A stretch of 64,000 bases of DNA from the NCBI RefSeq assembly GCF_008298015.1, contig NZ_VTPX01000001.1, positions 744,001 through 808,000 of the forward strand, in the 5' to 3' direction. The translations under genes and the position numbers were made by a program. Source of the stretch: Salinicola corii. Lineage in GTDB: Bacteria > Pseudomonadota > Gammaproteobacteria > Pseudomonadales > Halomonadaceae. A model generated the notes under the pieces. That model was not told the origin of the DNA. It worked only from the letters and a program-made list of their open reading frames with translations, and did no database searches. Each line of letters opens with the position of its first letter. Positions within the stretch are counted from its first letter, which is position 1. This document shows positions 1-10,473 of the stretch, in pieces.

Positions 1-455
1 CGATTACTTCCTACGTGCGTCGTCACTACGGCAGCCTGATCGGCGAGGCTACCGCCGAGCGGATCAAGGAGGAGGTGGGGTGTGCCTACCCGGGCGGCGA
101 ACTGCGCGAGATCGACGTTCGCGGTCGCAATCTGGCCGAAGGCATTCCGCGCAGCTTCACACTCAACTCCCACGAGATTCTCGATGCGTTGCAGGAGCCG
201 CTGGCGTCCATCGTCGCGGCGGTCAAGAGCGCGCTGGAGCAGTCCCCGCCGGAACTCGCCTCCGATATCGCCGAACGTGGCCTGGTGCTGACCGGTGGCG
301 GTGCGTTGCTGCGGGATATCGATAAGCTGATCGCCGAGGAGACCGGCCTGCCGGTCATCATTGCCGAGGACCCACTGTCCTGCGTTGCCCGGGGTGGCGG
401 CAAGGCACTCGAGATGATCGATCAGCATACCTTCGAACTGCTCTCCAGCGATTGA
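1..455 (+). CDS. mreB: Rod shape-determining protein MreB (3' end only)
   Basis: C-terminal ~150 residues of the actin-like protein MreB, which forms membrane-bound filaments that guide lateral wall synthesis. The reading frame is open from base 3 ([10 protein letters not shown]), so the gene begins before the window. The segment [13 protein letters not shown] and the phosphate-loop motif LTGGGALL match the family closely, and the end (about [10 protein letters not shown]) is at the usual place. It is followed by mreC and mreD, the standard operon. The identification is secure; only the missing 5' part cannot be judged. Confidence 0.97.
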   Translation, partial: ITSYVRRHYGSLIGEATAERIKEEVGCAYPGGELREIDVRGRNLAEGIPRSFTLNSHEILDALQEPLASIVAAVKSALEQSPPELASDIAERGLVLTGGGALLRDIDKLIAEETGLPVIIAEDPLSCVARGGGKALEMIDQHTFELLSSD

Positions 456-506
456 GGCCAGCCGCGACGGATGAAGCCGCCGAGCGGCACGTTCCGTCTT
501 CGGTAG

Positions 507-1484
507 GTGGGGGTGAGGCCTATCAAACCGCTGTTTTCCTACGGCCCGATACCCACGTACCGCATGCTACTGTGTGCGGTACTGGCGTTCGGGCTGATGT
601 TCGCCGAACACCGCTTCAGCGCGGTGGAAACGGCACGTTCCCACATGACTACGATCGTGGCACCGATCCAGTGGCTGGTCGCGCTGCCGAGTGAGGGCGT
701 GCGCTGGGGCGCCATGGCGATCTCCGACCAGCAGGCGCTGATCGACGAGAATGGTCGCCTTCGCGAGCAGTTGCTGACGCTCTCCAACCGGGTGCAGCGC
801 ATGGCGAGTCTGACCGCCGAGAACGTCCACCTGCGCGAACTGCTCAATGCACCAAATCCCGCCGATGTGCCCTATATCACTGCCGAGCTGCTGTCGCTGG
901 ACTCCGATCCGTTCACCCAGCAGATGGTGATCAACCGGGGGCGGCGCGATAGCGTCTACATCGGCCAGCCGGTGATGGACGCCTCAGGCCTGATCGGCCA
1001 GGTGGTGTCCGTCTCCGCCTATACCAGCCGGGTGCTGATGGTGGCCGATGCCAACCATGCCGTGCCGGTGGAGATCAATCGCAACGGATTGCGCTTCATC
1101 GCCCAGGGCACCGGCCAGCTCGATTCGCTCAACATTCCCAGCGTGCCGGCGACGGCGGATATTCGGGAGGGCGATCTGCTGGTGACGTCTGGCCTGGGCG
1201 GGCGTTTCCCCCAGGGGTATCCGGTCGCGCGCGTCGTCGATGTTAAGCGCGAGTCGAGTCAGGCGTTCATGGAAGTCTCGGCGGCGCCGATCTCCCAGCC
1301 GGAACGTTCGCGCTATTTCCTGCTGCTGTTTCCCCCCGAGCGACCCGAGGAGAGCTTGAGCGGGCCGGAGCGCATGGCACGCCAAGTGGTGTGGCCGGGC
1401 GATCCCGGGCATCCCGATGCCAACCGCATCAATGAAGACGCGTTGACCGCGGCGCTGACACTGCAATCCACGGAGCAGGAGTAG
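507..1484 (+). CDS. mreC: Rod shape-determining protein MreC
   Basis: Bitopic inner-membrane protein that links MreB to periplasmic wall synthases. A short cytoplasmic tail is followed by one membrane span (about residues 18-35), a coiled coil (about 73-113, heptads such as LIDENGRLREQL) and the beta-barrel domain with VMDASGLIGQVV and GLGGRFPQGYPVARV. Length (~325) is normal. There is no ATG at the start: in-frame GTG codons lie at 507 and 513. The second gives MRPIKPLFS, closer to the usual MKPLFS opening, but both sit in a G-rich stretch (505-513), so the start is uncertain by two codons. It ends 2 bases before mreD. Confidence 0.94.
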   Translation: MGVRPIKPLFSYGPIPTYRMLLCAVLAFGLMFAEHRFSAVETARSHMTTIVAPIQWLVALPSEGVRWGAMAISDQQALIDENGRLREQLLTLSNRVQRMASLTAENVHLRELLNAPNPADVPYITAELLSLDSDPFTQQMVINRGRRDSVYIGQPVMDASGLIGQVVSVSAYTSRVLMVADANHAVPVEINRNGLRFIAQGTGQLDSLNIPSVPATADIREGDLLVTSGLGGRFPQGYPVARVVDVKRESSQAFMEVSAAPISQPERSRYFLLLFPPERPEESLSGPERMARQVVWPGDPGHPDANRINEDALTAALTLQSTEQE

Positions 1485-1486
1485 GC

Positions 1487-1966
1487 ATGGGTCCGTTCGG
1501 TTATCTCTTCGTCTGGTTCACGCTGCTGTTGGCGCTCTGCCTGCAGGTGATGCCGCTGCCGGATGCCTGGCTGGTGTGGAGACCTGACTGGCTGGGCGTG
1601 CTGCTGGCCTACTGGTGTGTCGCCACCCCGCAGCGAGTGGGTGTGCTGCACGGCTTCGTACTGGGCCTGATGCTCGATCTGATCGAGGGCGCGCCGCTGG
1701 GGCAGAACGCCCTGGTGCTGTCGCTGCTGGCCTATCTCTTTCTGCTGCTCTACCAGCGCTTCCGTGTCTATTCGATATGGCAGCAGGCGGTATTGGTCTT
1801 CATTCTGCTGGGCATTGCGCAACTGGTCGAGCAGTGGCTGCGCACGATATTCGGACCGATCTCCGTGAGTCTCGAGTTCCTGCTGCCGGCGCTGATCGGC
1901 GCACTGCTCTGGCCGTGGCTCTTCACCATGATGCAAGTGGTGCGTCGCCGGCTGGGGATCGGTTAG
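1487..1966 (+). CDS. mreD: Rod shape-determining protein MreD
   Basis: Small, very hydrophobic inner-membrane protein of 159 residues with about five predicted spans, the typical MreD size. It works with MreB and MreC in the elongation complex. The motif G-x-x-x-D-L-I-E-G-A-P-L-G-Q-N-A (about residues 60-75) is the family signature in Gammaproteobacteria. The ATG lies 3 bases after the mreC stop, and the AGGAG ribosome site is inside the end of mreC, so translation is probably coupled. A 110-base gap with no obvious gene separates it from maf. Confidence 0.94.
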   Translation: MGPFGYLFVWFTLLLALCLQVMPLPDAWLVWRPDWLGVLLAYWCVATPQRVGVLHGFVLGLMLDLIEGAPLGQNALVLSLLAYLFLLLYQRFRVYSIWQQAVLVFILLGIAQLVEQWLRTIFGPISVSLEFLLPALIGALLWPWLFTMMQVVRRRLGIG

Positions 1967-2076
1967 TCCGTGGAGCAGGCATCTCGCAATGACGCTTCTG
2001 TGTGATCGAGGCCTTCCCCGGTTGATGGCGTCATCTCCGCGGCCAGCGACTTTCAAGTTGTCTTAGAGGATTGCCC

Positions 2077-2706
2077 ATGCATGCCGCTTCTCGATCCGCG
2101 CCCGTCCTGCGCCTGGCATCGGCTTCGCCGCGTCGGCGTGAGTTGCTCGCGTCGATCGGCGTCGTTGTCGAGGTCGCGCCTGCCGATATCGACGAGACCC
2201 GACTAAAAGGGGAGTCGTCGGAAAATTTCGTCTCTCGCTTGGCTCGCGAGAAAGCCGAGGCAGGCCAGGCAGGCAGTGCGTTGCCGACATTGGGTGCCGA
2301 CACTGTCGTGGTCTGCGATGACACCATCTTCGGCAAGCCGGAAGATGAGGCGCATGCCCGCGAGATGCTGATGACGCTGTCCGGGCGCGAACACCGCGTG
2401 CTGTCCGCGGTCGCCGTGCTGGGGCCTCGGGGGCTGGTCGAGACCCGAGTCTCCACGCGCGTGGTCATGCGTCGGATCGACGAAGCGGAAGCGTCGGCTT
2501 ACTGGACAACCGGAGAGCCATTGGGCAAGGCGGGCGGCTACGCGATCCAGGGCTTGGCATCTGTCTTCGTCGACCACCTGGAGGGGAGCTACTCCGCCGT
2601 GGTGGGGCTGCCGCTCGCCGAGACGGCGGCCCTGCTGCGGGCGCAAGGCGTCTCGCTGTGGGGCGGTACGTTGCCGGATATCGGGTCCAGCGGTGGTGCC
2701 TCGTGA
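2077..2706 (+). CDS. maf: Maf family nucleotide pyrophosphatase (YhdE-like dTTPase/UTPase)
   Basis: Maf proteins hydrolyse dTTP, UTP or modified nucleotides to the monophosphate and limit incorporation of non-canonical bases; they also affect septum formation. The 210-residue product has the N-terminal S-P-R-R-R-E-L-L loop, the GADTVV segment with its catalytic Asp, and SGREHRVLSAV. I chose the ATG at 2077 because AGAGGA lies 6 bases upstream; a TTG two codons earlier lacks that spacing. Its place between mreD and rng matches E. coli yhdE, which favours the dTTPase/UTPase subfamily over the YceF subfamily. Confidence 0.93.
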   Translation: MHAASRSAPVLRLASASPRRRELLASIGVVVEVAPADIDETRLKGESSENFVSRLAREKAEAGQAGSALPTLGADTVVVCDDTIFGKPEDEAHAREMLMTLSGREHRVLSAVAVLGPRGLVETRVSTRVVMRRIDEAEASAYWTTGEPLGKAGGYAIQGLASVFVDHLEGSYSAVVGLPLAETAALLRAQGVSLWGGTLPDIGSSGGAS

Positions 2707-2736
2707 CAGAGCGCCTTATGAGAGAATGGGCGGCTG

Positions 2737-2745
2737 TGCCATAAT
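2737..2745 (+). promoter_or_regulatory. Possible extended -10 promoter for rng
   Basis: TGC followed by CATAAT in the 117-base maf-rng gap gives an extended -10 element about 80 bases before the rng start. No good -35 hexamer lies at 17-18 bases. This is weak, motif-only evidence; rng could equally be read through from mreBCD-maf. Confidence 0.3.
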
Positions 2746-2823
2746 CCTTGGAAGACCAGCTCCGCTCGCCCTGGCAAGGGATGTCGCCGGCGTGCTCGAA
2801 CAACCCGCAACAAGGATGCCCGC

Positions 2824-4287
2824 ATGAGCGGTGAGGTACTGATCAATCTGACGCCGATGGAAACGCGGGTGGCCGTGGTGGAAAACGGCGTGCTGCAGGA
2901 AGCCTTCATCGAGCGCAGCCGTCGCCGGGGCATCGTCGGCAATATCTACAAAGGCAAGGTCGTGCGGGTCCTCCCGGGCATGCAGGCCGCGTTCATCGAT
3001 ATCGGCCTCGAGCGGGCCGCCTTCATTCACGTCAACGAAGTGCTGCCTCCCGATGCACCGCACGAGGAGCCGGCGTCGATCAGTCATCTGCTGCACGCCG
3101 GGCAGTCCCTGATCGTCCAGGTCACCAAGGATCCTATCGGTTCGAAGGGCGCGCGGCTGACCACGCATCTCTCCATCCCCTCCCGTTATCTCGTCTACAT
3201 GCCGGATTCGCCCCACGTCGGCGTGTCCCAGCGGATCGAGGACGAGGCCGAGCGCGAACGATTGAAGGCTCTGGTCGAGAGCGGCAAGGCGGAGCTGCCG
3301 GCGGGCGACAGCGGGGGCTTCATCATTCGTACGGCGGCCGAGGGCGTGGGGCGGGAGGAGCTGTTCGCCGACATGGTCTTTCTCCAGCGGCTGTGGCAGA
3401 AGGTGGCCGAGCGGCGCACCACGGCCGAGGTCTCCACGCCGATCTACGACGATCTCCCGCTATTCATCCGCACGCTGCGGGACGTGATGCGCGATCAGAT
3501 CGAGAAGGTGCGCATCGACTCGCGCGAAAACTACTTCAAGCTCAAGGAGTTCGCCCGGGAGTTCATGCCGACCATGGAGTCTCGGATCGAGTATTACCCT
3601 GGCGAGCGGCCGATCTTCGATCTCTACAGCGTCGAGGACGAGATTCAGAAGGCACTGGGGCGCAAGGTGCAGCTCAAGTCCGGCGGCTATCTGGTCATCG
3701 ACCAGACCGAGGCGATGACCACCATCGACGTCAATACGGGCGGCTACGTCGGGCATCGCAATCTCGAGGAGACCATCTTCAAGACCAACCTCGAAGCGGC
3801 CACCGCCATCGCCCGTCAATTGCGACTGCGCAATCTCGGCGGCATCATCATCATCGATTTCATCGACATGGAAGAGCTGGAACATCAGCGTCAGGTGCTA
3901 CGCGTGCTCGAGAAGTCGCTGGAGCGGGACCACGCCAAGAATAAGTTGACCGGCGTCACCGAACTGGGTCTGGTGCAACTGACCCGCAAGCGCACCCGCG
4001 AGAGTCTCGAACAGACACTGTGCGAACCCTGCCCGACCTGCCTGGGGCGGGGAGCGCTGAAGACGCCGGAAACGATCTGCTACGAGATCTTCCGCGAGAT
4101 CCTGCGCGAGGAGCGTGCCTATGCGCCGGAGACCTACATGGTGCTGGCTGCCCAGTCGGTGGTCGATCGGTTGCTCGACGAAGAGTCCGCTGCGGTGGCC
4201 GATCTCGAATCCTTCATCGGCAAGACTATCCGCTTCCAGGTCGAGGCACACTACTCCCAAGAACAGTACGACATCGTACTGATGTGA
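2824..4287 (+). CDS. rng: Ribonuclease G
   Basis: Endoribonuclease of the RNase E/G family, which cuts AU-rich single-stranded RNA and matures the 5' end of 16S rRNA. At 487 residues it is RNase G and not RNase E, because the long C-terminal scaffold is absent. The N-terminal S1 domain (about residues 38-125, GNIYKGKVVRVLPGMQAAFIDIG) is followed by the DNase I-like catalytic part with metal-binding Asp302 (TIDVNTGG) and Asp345 (IIIDFIDM), and the Zn-link C-x-x-C (CEPCPTCLGRG, about residue 402). The stop is 4 bases before yhdP, as in E. coli maf-rng-yhdP-tldD. Confidence 0.96.
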   Translation: MSGEVLINLTPMETRVAVVENGVLQEAFIERSRRRGIVGNIYKGKVVRVLPGMQAAFIDIGLERAAFIHVNEVLPPDAPHEEPASISHLLHAGQSLIVQVTKDPIGSKGARLTTHLSIPSRYLVYMPDSPHVGVSQRIEDEAERERLKALVESGKAELPAGDSGGFIIRTAAEGVGREELFADMVFLQRLWQKVAERRTTAEVSTPIYDDLPLFIRTLRDVMRDQIEKVRIDSRENYFKLKEFAREFMPTMESRIEYYPGERPIFDLYSVEDEIQKALGRKVQLKSGGYLVIDQTEAMTTIDVNTGGYVGHRNLEETIFKTNLEAATAIARQLRLRNLGGIIIIDFIDMEELEHQRQVLRVLEKSLERDHAKNKLTGVTELGLVQLTRKRTRESLEQTLCEPCPTCLGRGALKTPETICYEIFREILREERAYAPETYMVLAAQSVVDRLLDEESAAVADLESFIGKTIRFQVEAHYSQEQYDIVLM

Positions 4288-4291
4288 ACCG

Positions 4292-7200
4292 ATGAGTCGT
4301 CCGCGAATGACTCGGTTGCGTGCCACGTGGCGCTGGCTGTTGACGCTGGTCGCCTTGGTTGCCCTCGTCGCCGCCTTGCTTTCGAGCGGCGTTCGACTGG
4401 CGGCCTGGCAGATTGATCGGTTGAGTCCATGGCTGACCTCGACCCTGGAAGATCAACTAGGCGCGAACGCCGAGCTCGGTCACCTCTCCCTGACGGTCCA
4501 TCGGTTGAATCCCAGACTGACAATGAATGGCTTGCGACTCGACAGTCACGACGGTCAGCCGCTGCTGGACATTGATCACGCCGCCGGGCGGCTCGAGACG
4601 CTGGCGAGTTGGCGGCTGGGCGCGCCGGTGATTCGTGGAGCGGAGATTCGAGGTCTGACGCTGCATCTCTATCAGACCGCCGACGGTCGGTGGGCTTGGC
4701 CGGGTGGCGCGGGGAGCCGCTGGTTCGGCGGCACCGACGATTCGTCGTCGCCTTCGCTCGATGTCGATGGCTGGCTGCGAATACTGACGCGCCAGCAGGC
4801 CCGGCTCGAGAACATGACGCTGGTCCTGCATGGCGAGCGCGAGCAGGCCAGTATCTCGGTTTCGCAACTGACGCTGGCCAGCCGGCACGGTCAGGCTTCG
4901 ATCCAGGCCACGCTCAGTACAGGGGAAAAGGAGGCAGGGCGTCTCCATCTTGCGGTCGAGAGCGGTGGCGAGTCGCGAGCAGAGGGAGGCGGCACCGACA
5001 ACCATCCCGAGGCGCGCTTCGCCGGAGAGTTCGATCTGAGCGCGCTGTCGCCGTCGCTGGCCGCGTTGAGCTCGGGCTACCCCAGAGCGATCGGGAAGAT
5101 CGAAGGCCAGGCGTCGCTGGGTGGCGAGTGGCGTGACAGCGGTCTGCGTCAGGGCCGTCTCTCCTTGAATGTGCCCAAGTTGCAAGTCAATGACACCCGC
5201 AACGAAGTCTCCGAGACGCTGCGGAGTCTCGGATTCGAGGCGGGACTGGACCGCGATCCCCAAGGGCGCTGGCAAGCCTGGCTGGATGACTTGAGCGTAT
5301 CCCACGCCGGTTTGGCGGCGGTCGACTGGCCGCAGCGGTTGCAAGCCCAATCCACCGAGGATGGCTGGCGGCTGCGCAGCGCACCGTTCGATCTGGCTGG
5401 TATGACCGACTATTTGCGCTATTTGCCGTTGCCGTTCGAACTTTCGCAGACGCTGATCCAGTTGCACCCCCGTGGTCACGTTGCCGGTCTGGAAGTCGGG
5501 CGGAAAGGGGGTGAATGGTATGCCCAGAGCGCACTCGAGAACGCCTCGGTCACGGCCTGGAACGAGATTCCGGGCGGTGGGCCAGTCGATGCCTGGGTGA
5601 CGTACCGAGGGCGTGGCGGCACGGTCTCCTTCTCGGCCGATGATGCGGCACAATTCGCGATTCCCATGGTCTATGCCGATCCACTGGACCTCTCCCATGC
5701 CAGCGGCCGGATCAACTTCGAGCTGACCCGTCAGGGCGCCGTGGTCAGCGGCGAGAACCTCAAGGCGGGATGGCGGGGCGCGACCGCCAATGGGCGATTC
5801 GGTCTGACGCTCTACGATGACCAGGACAAGCCCGGCACCTTCTTGCTCGACCTCGACTTTGCCAATGCCGATGCTCGAAACTCGCGGGTGTTGTCTTGGC
5901 TGCCCACACGAGTGATCGACGACGAGCAGCTGCGGGAGTGGTTCGGCGGCGACATCGGTGGCATCGTCGAGCAGGGTAAGCTGGGACTCTCCGTCACTCT
6001 GAGCGACAAGGAGTCGCCGGAGGGGCAGATGTTCTTCAACCCGGACGACTATTTCAAGTTGTCGCTGGACGTGGCCGACGGGCGTCTCCAGTACGCGCCG
6101 GAGTGGCCCGCGCTGGAGAAGGTGTACGGTCATCTGCAGATGGACAACATGAACCTGGACGCGGACATCACGCATGCCACCAGCCACGGCCTGACGACGC
6201 GCGATGCCACCGTCGAGTTAACCGACAAGACGTTGAGCATCGATGGTGGCGTTGACGGCAGTGCCACTGGTGTACTGGATTTCCTCGCCCATGCCCCGCT
6301 GGACACCATGAGCGAGACCTTCGGCCTCTGGCGGAGTGAGGGCTCGGTCAAGGCCAATCTTCACATTGACATGCCGATAGACGGGGGTAGCGATGTCGAA
6401 ACCGACATGGCGGTCGACGTCCGGGGCCGAGTCGATGCGGAGTCACTGACGTTTCCCGAACTCCAACTGACGCTCGGCGGTGTCAACGGCAATCTGCGCT
6501 ATCGGCGTGAGAAGGGCGAGGACTATGTCACGGGGGACCTGGGCGCCCGGGCTTTCGAGGGACCTGCGCTCGCGCACTTCAATATCGGCGGACGCGAGAG
6601 CGGTCCCAGCGGCATTGTCTTCGAGGGCAGAGCGTTGGGGCGTGGCCTTTTGGATTGGGCTGGGCTGTCTCGCGTCGGCGGTCTGATGAATGGCTTTTTC
6701 CCCTATCGGGCCAATTTGACGTTCGACGAACAGGACAACGCTAGCTTGGCGGTGCGCAGCGATCTCGAGAGCCTGGGGATCGAGTTGCCACCGCCGTTCG
6801 GGAAGTCGCCACAGTCGCGCGAGTCGCTGGCGGTCGATGCCGATATCGCCGCCGGCACTGGGCGGGTGACCTTGGGTAGCTGGGGGCATGCGCGCTGGCG
6901 CACCATCGGCGATCAGGTCCAGGGGCAGGTGTGGCTGGAAGGGTGGCCGGGCGAGCAGGCCGCCTGGCCCAGCGAGCCGGGCTGGTACGTGCTATGGCAT
7001 CCGAATCGCGTCGACACCCAGCGCTGGGTCAAGGCGCTGAGCGAGCTCGAGGCTGACGATTCGGTGGGCAGTATTGGAACGACACTCGAAGACGACGTCG
7101 GCGATCCCGAGGCGAAGCCCGTCAAGGACGGCGGCGGTCTCAAGCGTATCGCGCTCTCGACGCCCTGCATCCTGGTGGATGGTCGCTGTCTCGGCGGCCT

Positions 7201-8245
7201 GCAGGCCGATGCCTCACCGCTGTCGAACGGCTGGCAACTGTCGCTAGCGGGCGAGATCGCCGCAGGCGAAGCTAGCTGGCAGCCGGACGCCGCGATGCCG
7301 ATCGACGTCAACCTGCAACGTCTCAACCTCGACGCCTTGACGCCCGAGAAGGAAGCGGATCAGGACCAGGTATCGAGTCTGATGGAGGAGGTCGAGACCG
7401 CCCCTCATCCCGCGGCGATGCCTTCGGGTCTAGACAAGGTGCCGGCGGGCCGCGTGCGAGTCTCGCAGTTCGAGCGCCAGGGGCGAAAATTCGGGCCACT
7501 GGACGCAACCTGGAAAACCGATGGAAGGCATCTCGCCGTCAAGCCGCTGACCCTCACGTTGGGCGAGCTGAAGCTGTCCGGGGCGCTCGAGTGGGAAGCC
7601 TCCGGCAATGCGAGCTTGAGCCGAGTCCAGGTGCACGCCACCGGTGGCGACGTGGGAAGTGCCTTCCAGGCGCTGGACCAGCCGGTGCCGGTCACCAGCG
7701 AGAGTGCGGACACTGAACTGCAGCTCTCCTGGCCGGGGGCCCCGTGGCAGTTCGCCTTGCCGCTGTCGACCGGGCGGGTTCAGGCGACCATGGAGAATGG
7801 ACGGCTGCGTCAGATCCATTCATCGGGAGCCAAACTGGTCGGGCTGTTCAATCTGGACAACGTGCTGCGCCGCCTGCAACTGGACTTTTCCGATGTCACC
7901 AGCGGTGGTACGTCTTTCAATAGCATCGAGGGCAGCGCTACGCTGTACAATGGCCGGTTGCAGACCGAAGGGCCGATTGTCATCGACGGTACCGCCACTC
8001 GATTCACGCTCTCCGGCGGCGTCGATCTCAATCGACAGACGCTGGACCAGCGCCTCGGGATCACCGTGCCCGTGAGTCAGAATCTGCCGCTGGTCGCGGT
8101 CATGGCCGGCGCCCCGCAGATCGGAGTCGGCCTGTTCGTCGTCGATCAGCTGTTCGGCCGCTGGCTGGACCGGGCAACGCAGATTTACTATCGCATCGAG
8201 GGCCCCTGGTCCTCGCCGAACATCAACCTGGAAAGTGCCCAATGA
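4292..8245 (+). CDS. yhdP: YhdP family AsmA-like envelope lipid transport protein
   Basis: Very large (1317 residues) TIGR02099/YhdP protein. One N-terminal membrane anchor (about residues 13-36) is followed by a long periplasmic part made of repeated beta-strand segments, with the AsmA-like C-terminal domain (about 1120-1310, including [24 protein letters not shown] split over the conserved core). In E. coli, YhdP with TamB and YdbH spans the periplasm and moves phospholipids to the outer membrane. Context supports the name: it lies between rng and tldD and overlaps tldD by 4 bases (ATGA), so the two are coupled. Length is close to E. coli YhdP (~1266). Confidence 0.93.
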   Translation: MSRPRMTRLRATWRWLLTLVALVALVAALLSSGVRLAAWQIDRLSPWLTSTLEDQLGANAELGHLSLTVHRLNPRLTMNGLRLDSHDGQPLLDIDHAAGRLETLASWRLGAPVIRGAEIRGLTLHLYQTADGRWAWPGGAGSRWFGGTDDSSSPSLDVDGWLRILTRQQARLENMTLVLHGEREQASISVSQLTLASRHGQASIQATLSTGEKEAGRLHLAVESGGESRAEGGGTDNHPEARFAGEFDLSALSPSLAALSSGYPRAIGKIEGQASLGGEWRDSGLRQGRLSLNVPKLQVNDTRNEVSETLRSLGFEAGLDRDPQGRWQAWLDDLSVSHAGLAAVDWPQRLQAQSTEDGWRLRSAPFDLAGMTDYLRYLPLPFELSQTLIQLHPRGHVAGLEVGRKGGEWYAQSALENASVTAWNEIPGGGPVDAWVTYRGRGGTVSFSADDAAQFAIPMVYADPLDLSHASGRINFELTRQGAVVSGENLKAGWRGATANGRFGLTLYDDQDKPGTFLLDLDFANADARNSRVLSWLPTRVIDDEQLREWFGGDIGGIVEQGKLGLSVTLSDKESPEGQMFFNPDDYFKLSLDVADGRLQYAPEWPALEKVYGHLQMDNMNLDADITHATSHGLTTRDATVELTDKTLSIDGGVDGSATGVLDFLAHAPLDTMSETFGLWRSEGSVKANLHIDMPIDGGSDVETDMAVDVRGRVDAESLTFPELQLTLGGVNGNLRYRREKGEDYVTGDLGARAFEGPALAHFNIGGRESGPSGIVFEGRALGRGLLDWAGLSRVGGLMNGFFPYRANLTFDEQDNASLAVRSDLESLGIELPPPFGKSPQSRESLAVDADIAAGTGRVTLGSWGHARWRTIGDQVQGQVWLEGWPGEQAAWPSEPGWYVLWHPNRVDTQRWVKALSELEADDSVGSIGTTLEDDVGDPEAKPVKDGGGLKRIALSTPCILVDGRCLGGLQADASPLSNGWQLSLAGEIAAGEASWQPDAAMPIDVNLQRLNLDALTPEKEADQDQVSSLMEEVETAPHPAAMPSGLDKVPAGRVRVSQFERQGRKFGPLDATWKTDGRHLAVKPLTLTLGELKLSGALEWEASGNASLSRVQVHATGGDVGSAFQALDQPVPVTSESADTELQLSWPGAPWQFALPLSTGRVQATMENGRLRQIHSSGAKLVGLFNLDNVLRRLQLDFSDVTSGGTSFNSIEGSATLYNGRLQTEGPIVIDGTATRFTLSGGVDLNRQTLDQRLGITVPVSQNLPLVAVMAGAPQIGVGLFVVDQLFGRWLDRATQIYYRIEGPWSSPNINLESAQ

Positions 8246-9711
8246 CACTGAGCCCGATGAAACAGACGAGTGGTGACGCCCTCGAGCAGGCGTCGACGCT
8301 GTTGCTGGCCCCCGGCGGGCTGGATGTGGAATCGTTGAGCGTTGGCCTGGGCCACGCCATGGGCGCCGGTATCGACTACGCCGATCTTTTCTTCCAGCGC
8401 ACCTGGCACGAGATGTGGGTGCTGGAAGATGGCGAGGTCAAGGATGCCAGCTACAACATCGATGGCGGCGTCGGCGTGCGCTCGCTCTCCGGCGAGAAGA
8501 CCGGCTTCGCCTACTCCAGCCAGATCAGCCCGGATGCGCTGCTGGATACCGGACGCACCGCTTCCGGCATCGCGCGCAGCGGCGATCGGCGTGAACCGAC
8601 AGCGATCCAGGTCGCCACCGCGACGTCTCGTTACCAGGGTGTCGATCCGCTGAGCGGGCTTGGCGCCGAAGAGAAGATCGCGATGCTCAAGCAGGCGGAT
8701 CGCGTGGCGCGCGCCGCTGACCCTGCGGTGACCCAGGTCAGCGCGTCGCTGACCGGTGTCCACGAGGTGGTGCTCGTCTGTGCCAGCGACGGCACGCTGG
8801 CCGCCGATATTCGGCCGCTGGTACGGTTCAACGTCAATGTGATCGTCGCCAGGGATGGGCGCCGCGAACGGGGCAGCGCTGGCGGTGGCGGCCGCTACTC
8901 CATGCAGCGCCTGCGGGACGAGAACGTCGCCGACACCTACGCCAGGGAGGCCGTGCGACAGGCGCTGGTGAACCTGGAAGCGGTCGCCGCGCCGGCTGGC
9001 CAGATGCCGGTCGTGCTGGCCAATGGCTGGCCGGGCATCCTGCTGCATGAAGCGGTGGGACACGGTCTGGAGGGGGATTTCAACCGCAAGGGCAGCTCCT
9101 CCTTCGCCGGCCGCCTGGGCCAGCAGGTGGCGGCCAAGGGCGTCACCGTCGTCGACGATGCCACGCTCGACGACTGCCGCGGTTCGCTGAGCATCGACGA
9201 CGAGGGGACGCCGGGCCAGTACACGCCGTTGATCGAGGATGGCATCCTCACCGGCTACATGCAGGACAAGCTCAACGCGCGGTTGATGGGAATGCAGCCC
9301 ACCGGCAACGCGCGCCGTGAATCCTATGCTCACGTCACCATGCCCCGCATGACCAATACCTACATGCTGGCGGGGCAGGATGACCCGGAAGAGATCGTCA
9401 AGAGCGTCAAGCGAGGCCTCTATGCGGTCAGCTTCGGCGGCGGCCAGGTCGACATTACCTCCGGCAAGTTCGTGTTCTCGGCCTCCGAGGCGTACCTGAT
9501 CGAAGATGGCAGGATCACGGCGCCGGTCAAGGGCGCCACGCTGATCGGCAATGGCCCCGAAGCGATGTCGCGCGTCTCGATGATCGGCAACGACATGGCG
9601 CTGGACAGCGGCATCGGGATCTGCGGCAAGGAGGGCCAGGGCGTGCCGGTGGGTGTGGGCCAGCCGACCTTGAAGCTGGACGAGATCACCGTCGGTGGCA
9701 CGGCGTCATAG
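8242..9711 (+). CDS. tldD: Metalloprotease TldD
   Basis: Active subunit of the TldD/TldE(PmbA) heterodimeric zinc protease that degrades unfolded peptides and helps mature microcins and the CcdA antitoxin. The HExxxH motif is present as His269, Glu270 and His274 ([11 protein letters not shown]). Other family blocks are GVGVRSL near the N-terminus and the Gly-rich C-terminal [16 protein letters not shown]. Length (489) is normal. Its start overlaps the yhdP stop, and its partner pmbA is 760 bases downstream beyond the opposite-strand darP. Confidence 0.96.
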   Translation: MTLSPMKQTSGDALEQASTLLLAPGGLDVESLSVGLGHAMGAGIDYADLFFQRTWHEMWVLEDGEVKDASYNIDGGVGVRSLSGEKTGFAYSSQISPDALLDTGRTASGIARSGDRREPTAIQVATATSRYQGVDPLSGLGAEEKIAMLKQADRVARAADPAVTQVSASLTGVHEVVLVCASDGTLAADIRPLVRFNVNVIVARDGRRERGSAGGGGRYSMQRLRDENVADTYAREAVRQALVNLEAVAAPAGQMPVVLANGWPGILLHEAVGHGLEGDFNRKGSSSFAGRLGQQVAAKGVTVVDDATLDDCRGSLSIDDEGTPGQYTPLIEDGILTGYMQDKLNARLMGMQPTGNARRESYAHVTMPRMTNTYMLAGQDDPEEIVKSVKRGLYAVSFGGGQVDITSGKFVFSASEAYLIEDGRITAPVKGATLIGNGPEAMSRVSMIGNDMALDSGIGICGKEGQGVPVGVGQPTLKLDEITVGGTAS

Positions 9712-9786
9712 GCTTGAGCTACTGGCTGCGAGCAAGGCGTTGCGCGATCTCGCGAGAGACAGGCACCGGTTTTCGCGGCTCGCGGC

Positions 9787-10302
9787 TCAAAGCCCGGCGG
9801 TGTCGCGAATCAGCTGGAACAGCTTGCGGGAGCTGGCGGGCGGTTTGTTGCGCTGTCTCTCGCTCCGGGCATTGCGAATCAACTGGCGCAGCGACTGGCG
9901 GTCGACGTGGGGGTGCGCTTCGATGAAGGGCTCCAGTGCGTCATCGTCCTCGATCAGTTGGTCACGAAGCCGTTCGAGACGGTGGAACGCCGCGTTACGC
10001 TGGACGTGCTCATGGTCGATCTCCTCGAAGGCGGCCCGGATCGCCTCGCGGTTTTCCTTGCGCATGACCTTGCCGACGTACTGCATGTGGCGACGGCGTC
10101 CTTCGTGGGAGCGGATGCGGCCGGTCTCCTCGACGGCAGCAAGCATGTCGTCGGAGAGCGGTAACCGCGCACGCACGGCGGGGTCCAGCGCGATGATGCG
10201 CTCGCCCAGGGCCTGCAGCTCCTGCATCTCCCGTTTGATCTGGCTCTTGCTGGGAGGTGCGTCGTGGTCGAAAGCCGTATCGTGGTCCGAATCGTTAGCC
10301 AT
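9787..10302 (-). CDS. darP: Dual-action ribosomal maturation protein DarP (YjgA, DUF615)
   Basis: DUF615 protein of 171 residues that acts late in 50S subunit maturation near the peptidyl transferase centre. The core PPSKSQIKREMQELQALGERI (split by charged residues) near residue 16 and the C-terminal RQLIRNARSERQ segment are family landmarks, and the protein is highly charged and helical. It is divergent from pmbA and convergent with tldD; the yjgA-pmbA pair is the E. coli arrangement. The ATG has only a weak GGGTAA ribosome site. The 75 bases between its end and tldD show no clear terminator. Confidence 0.93.
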   Translation of the reverse strand: MANDSDHDTAFDHDAPPSKSQIKREMQELQALGERIIALDPAVRARLPLSDDMLAAVEETGRIRSHEGRRRHMQYVGKVMRKENREAIRAAFEEIDHEHVQRNAAFHRLERLRDQLIEDDDALEPFIEAHPHVDRQSLRQLIRNARSERQRNKPPASSRKLFQLIRDTAGL

Positions 10303-10332
10303 GGTTTACCCAATGCGTCGAGTGAGGGCCGT

Positions 10333-10360
10333 AGTATATCAGCGCGACCCGCCTCGCCAA
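10333..10360 (-). promoter_or_regulatory. Predicted sigma-70 promoter for darP
   Basis: On the minus strand TTGGCG and TATACT are 16 bases apart, about 35 bases before the darP ATG. The -10 matches consensus at 5 of 6 and the -35 at 4 of 6. Position and spacing are good; no experimental support. Confidence 0.5.
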
Positions 10361-10473
10361 CGCCTCTTGTCAGTCAGGTGCGTGGAGAGAGCCACGTCCA
10401 GGATTCGAATTGATCCAGGCTACGCTCGATCGGTGTTCCCGGTGAGCGGAGTTTCAAGCATCAGGAGTCTCAG

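Noticed and set aside
9712-9786. CGCGATCTCGCG palindrome between tldD and darP as a terminator
   Set aside because: The loop would be 2 bases and no T-tract follows on either strand.
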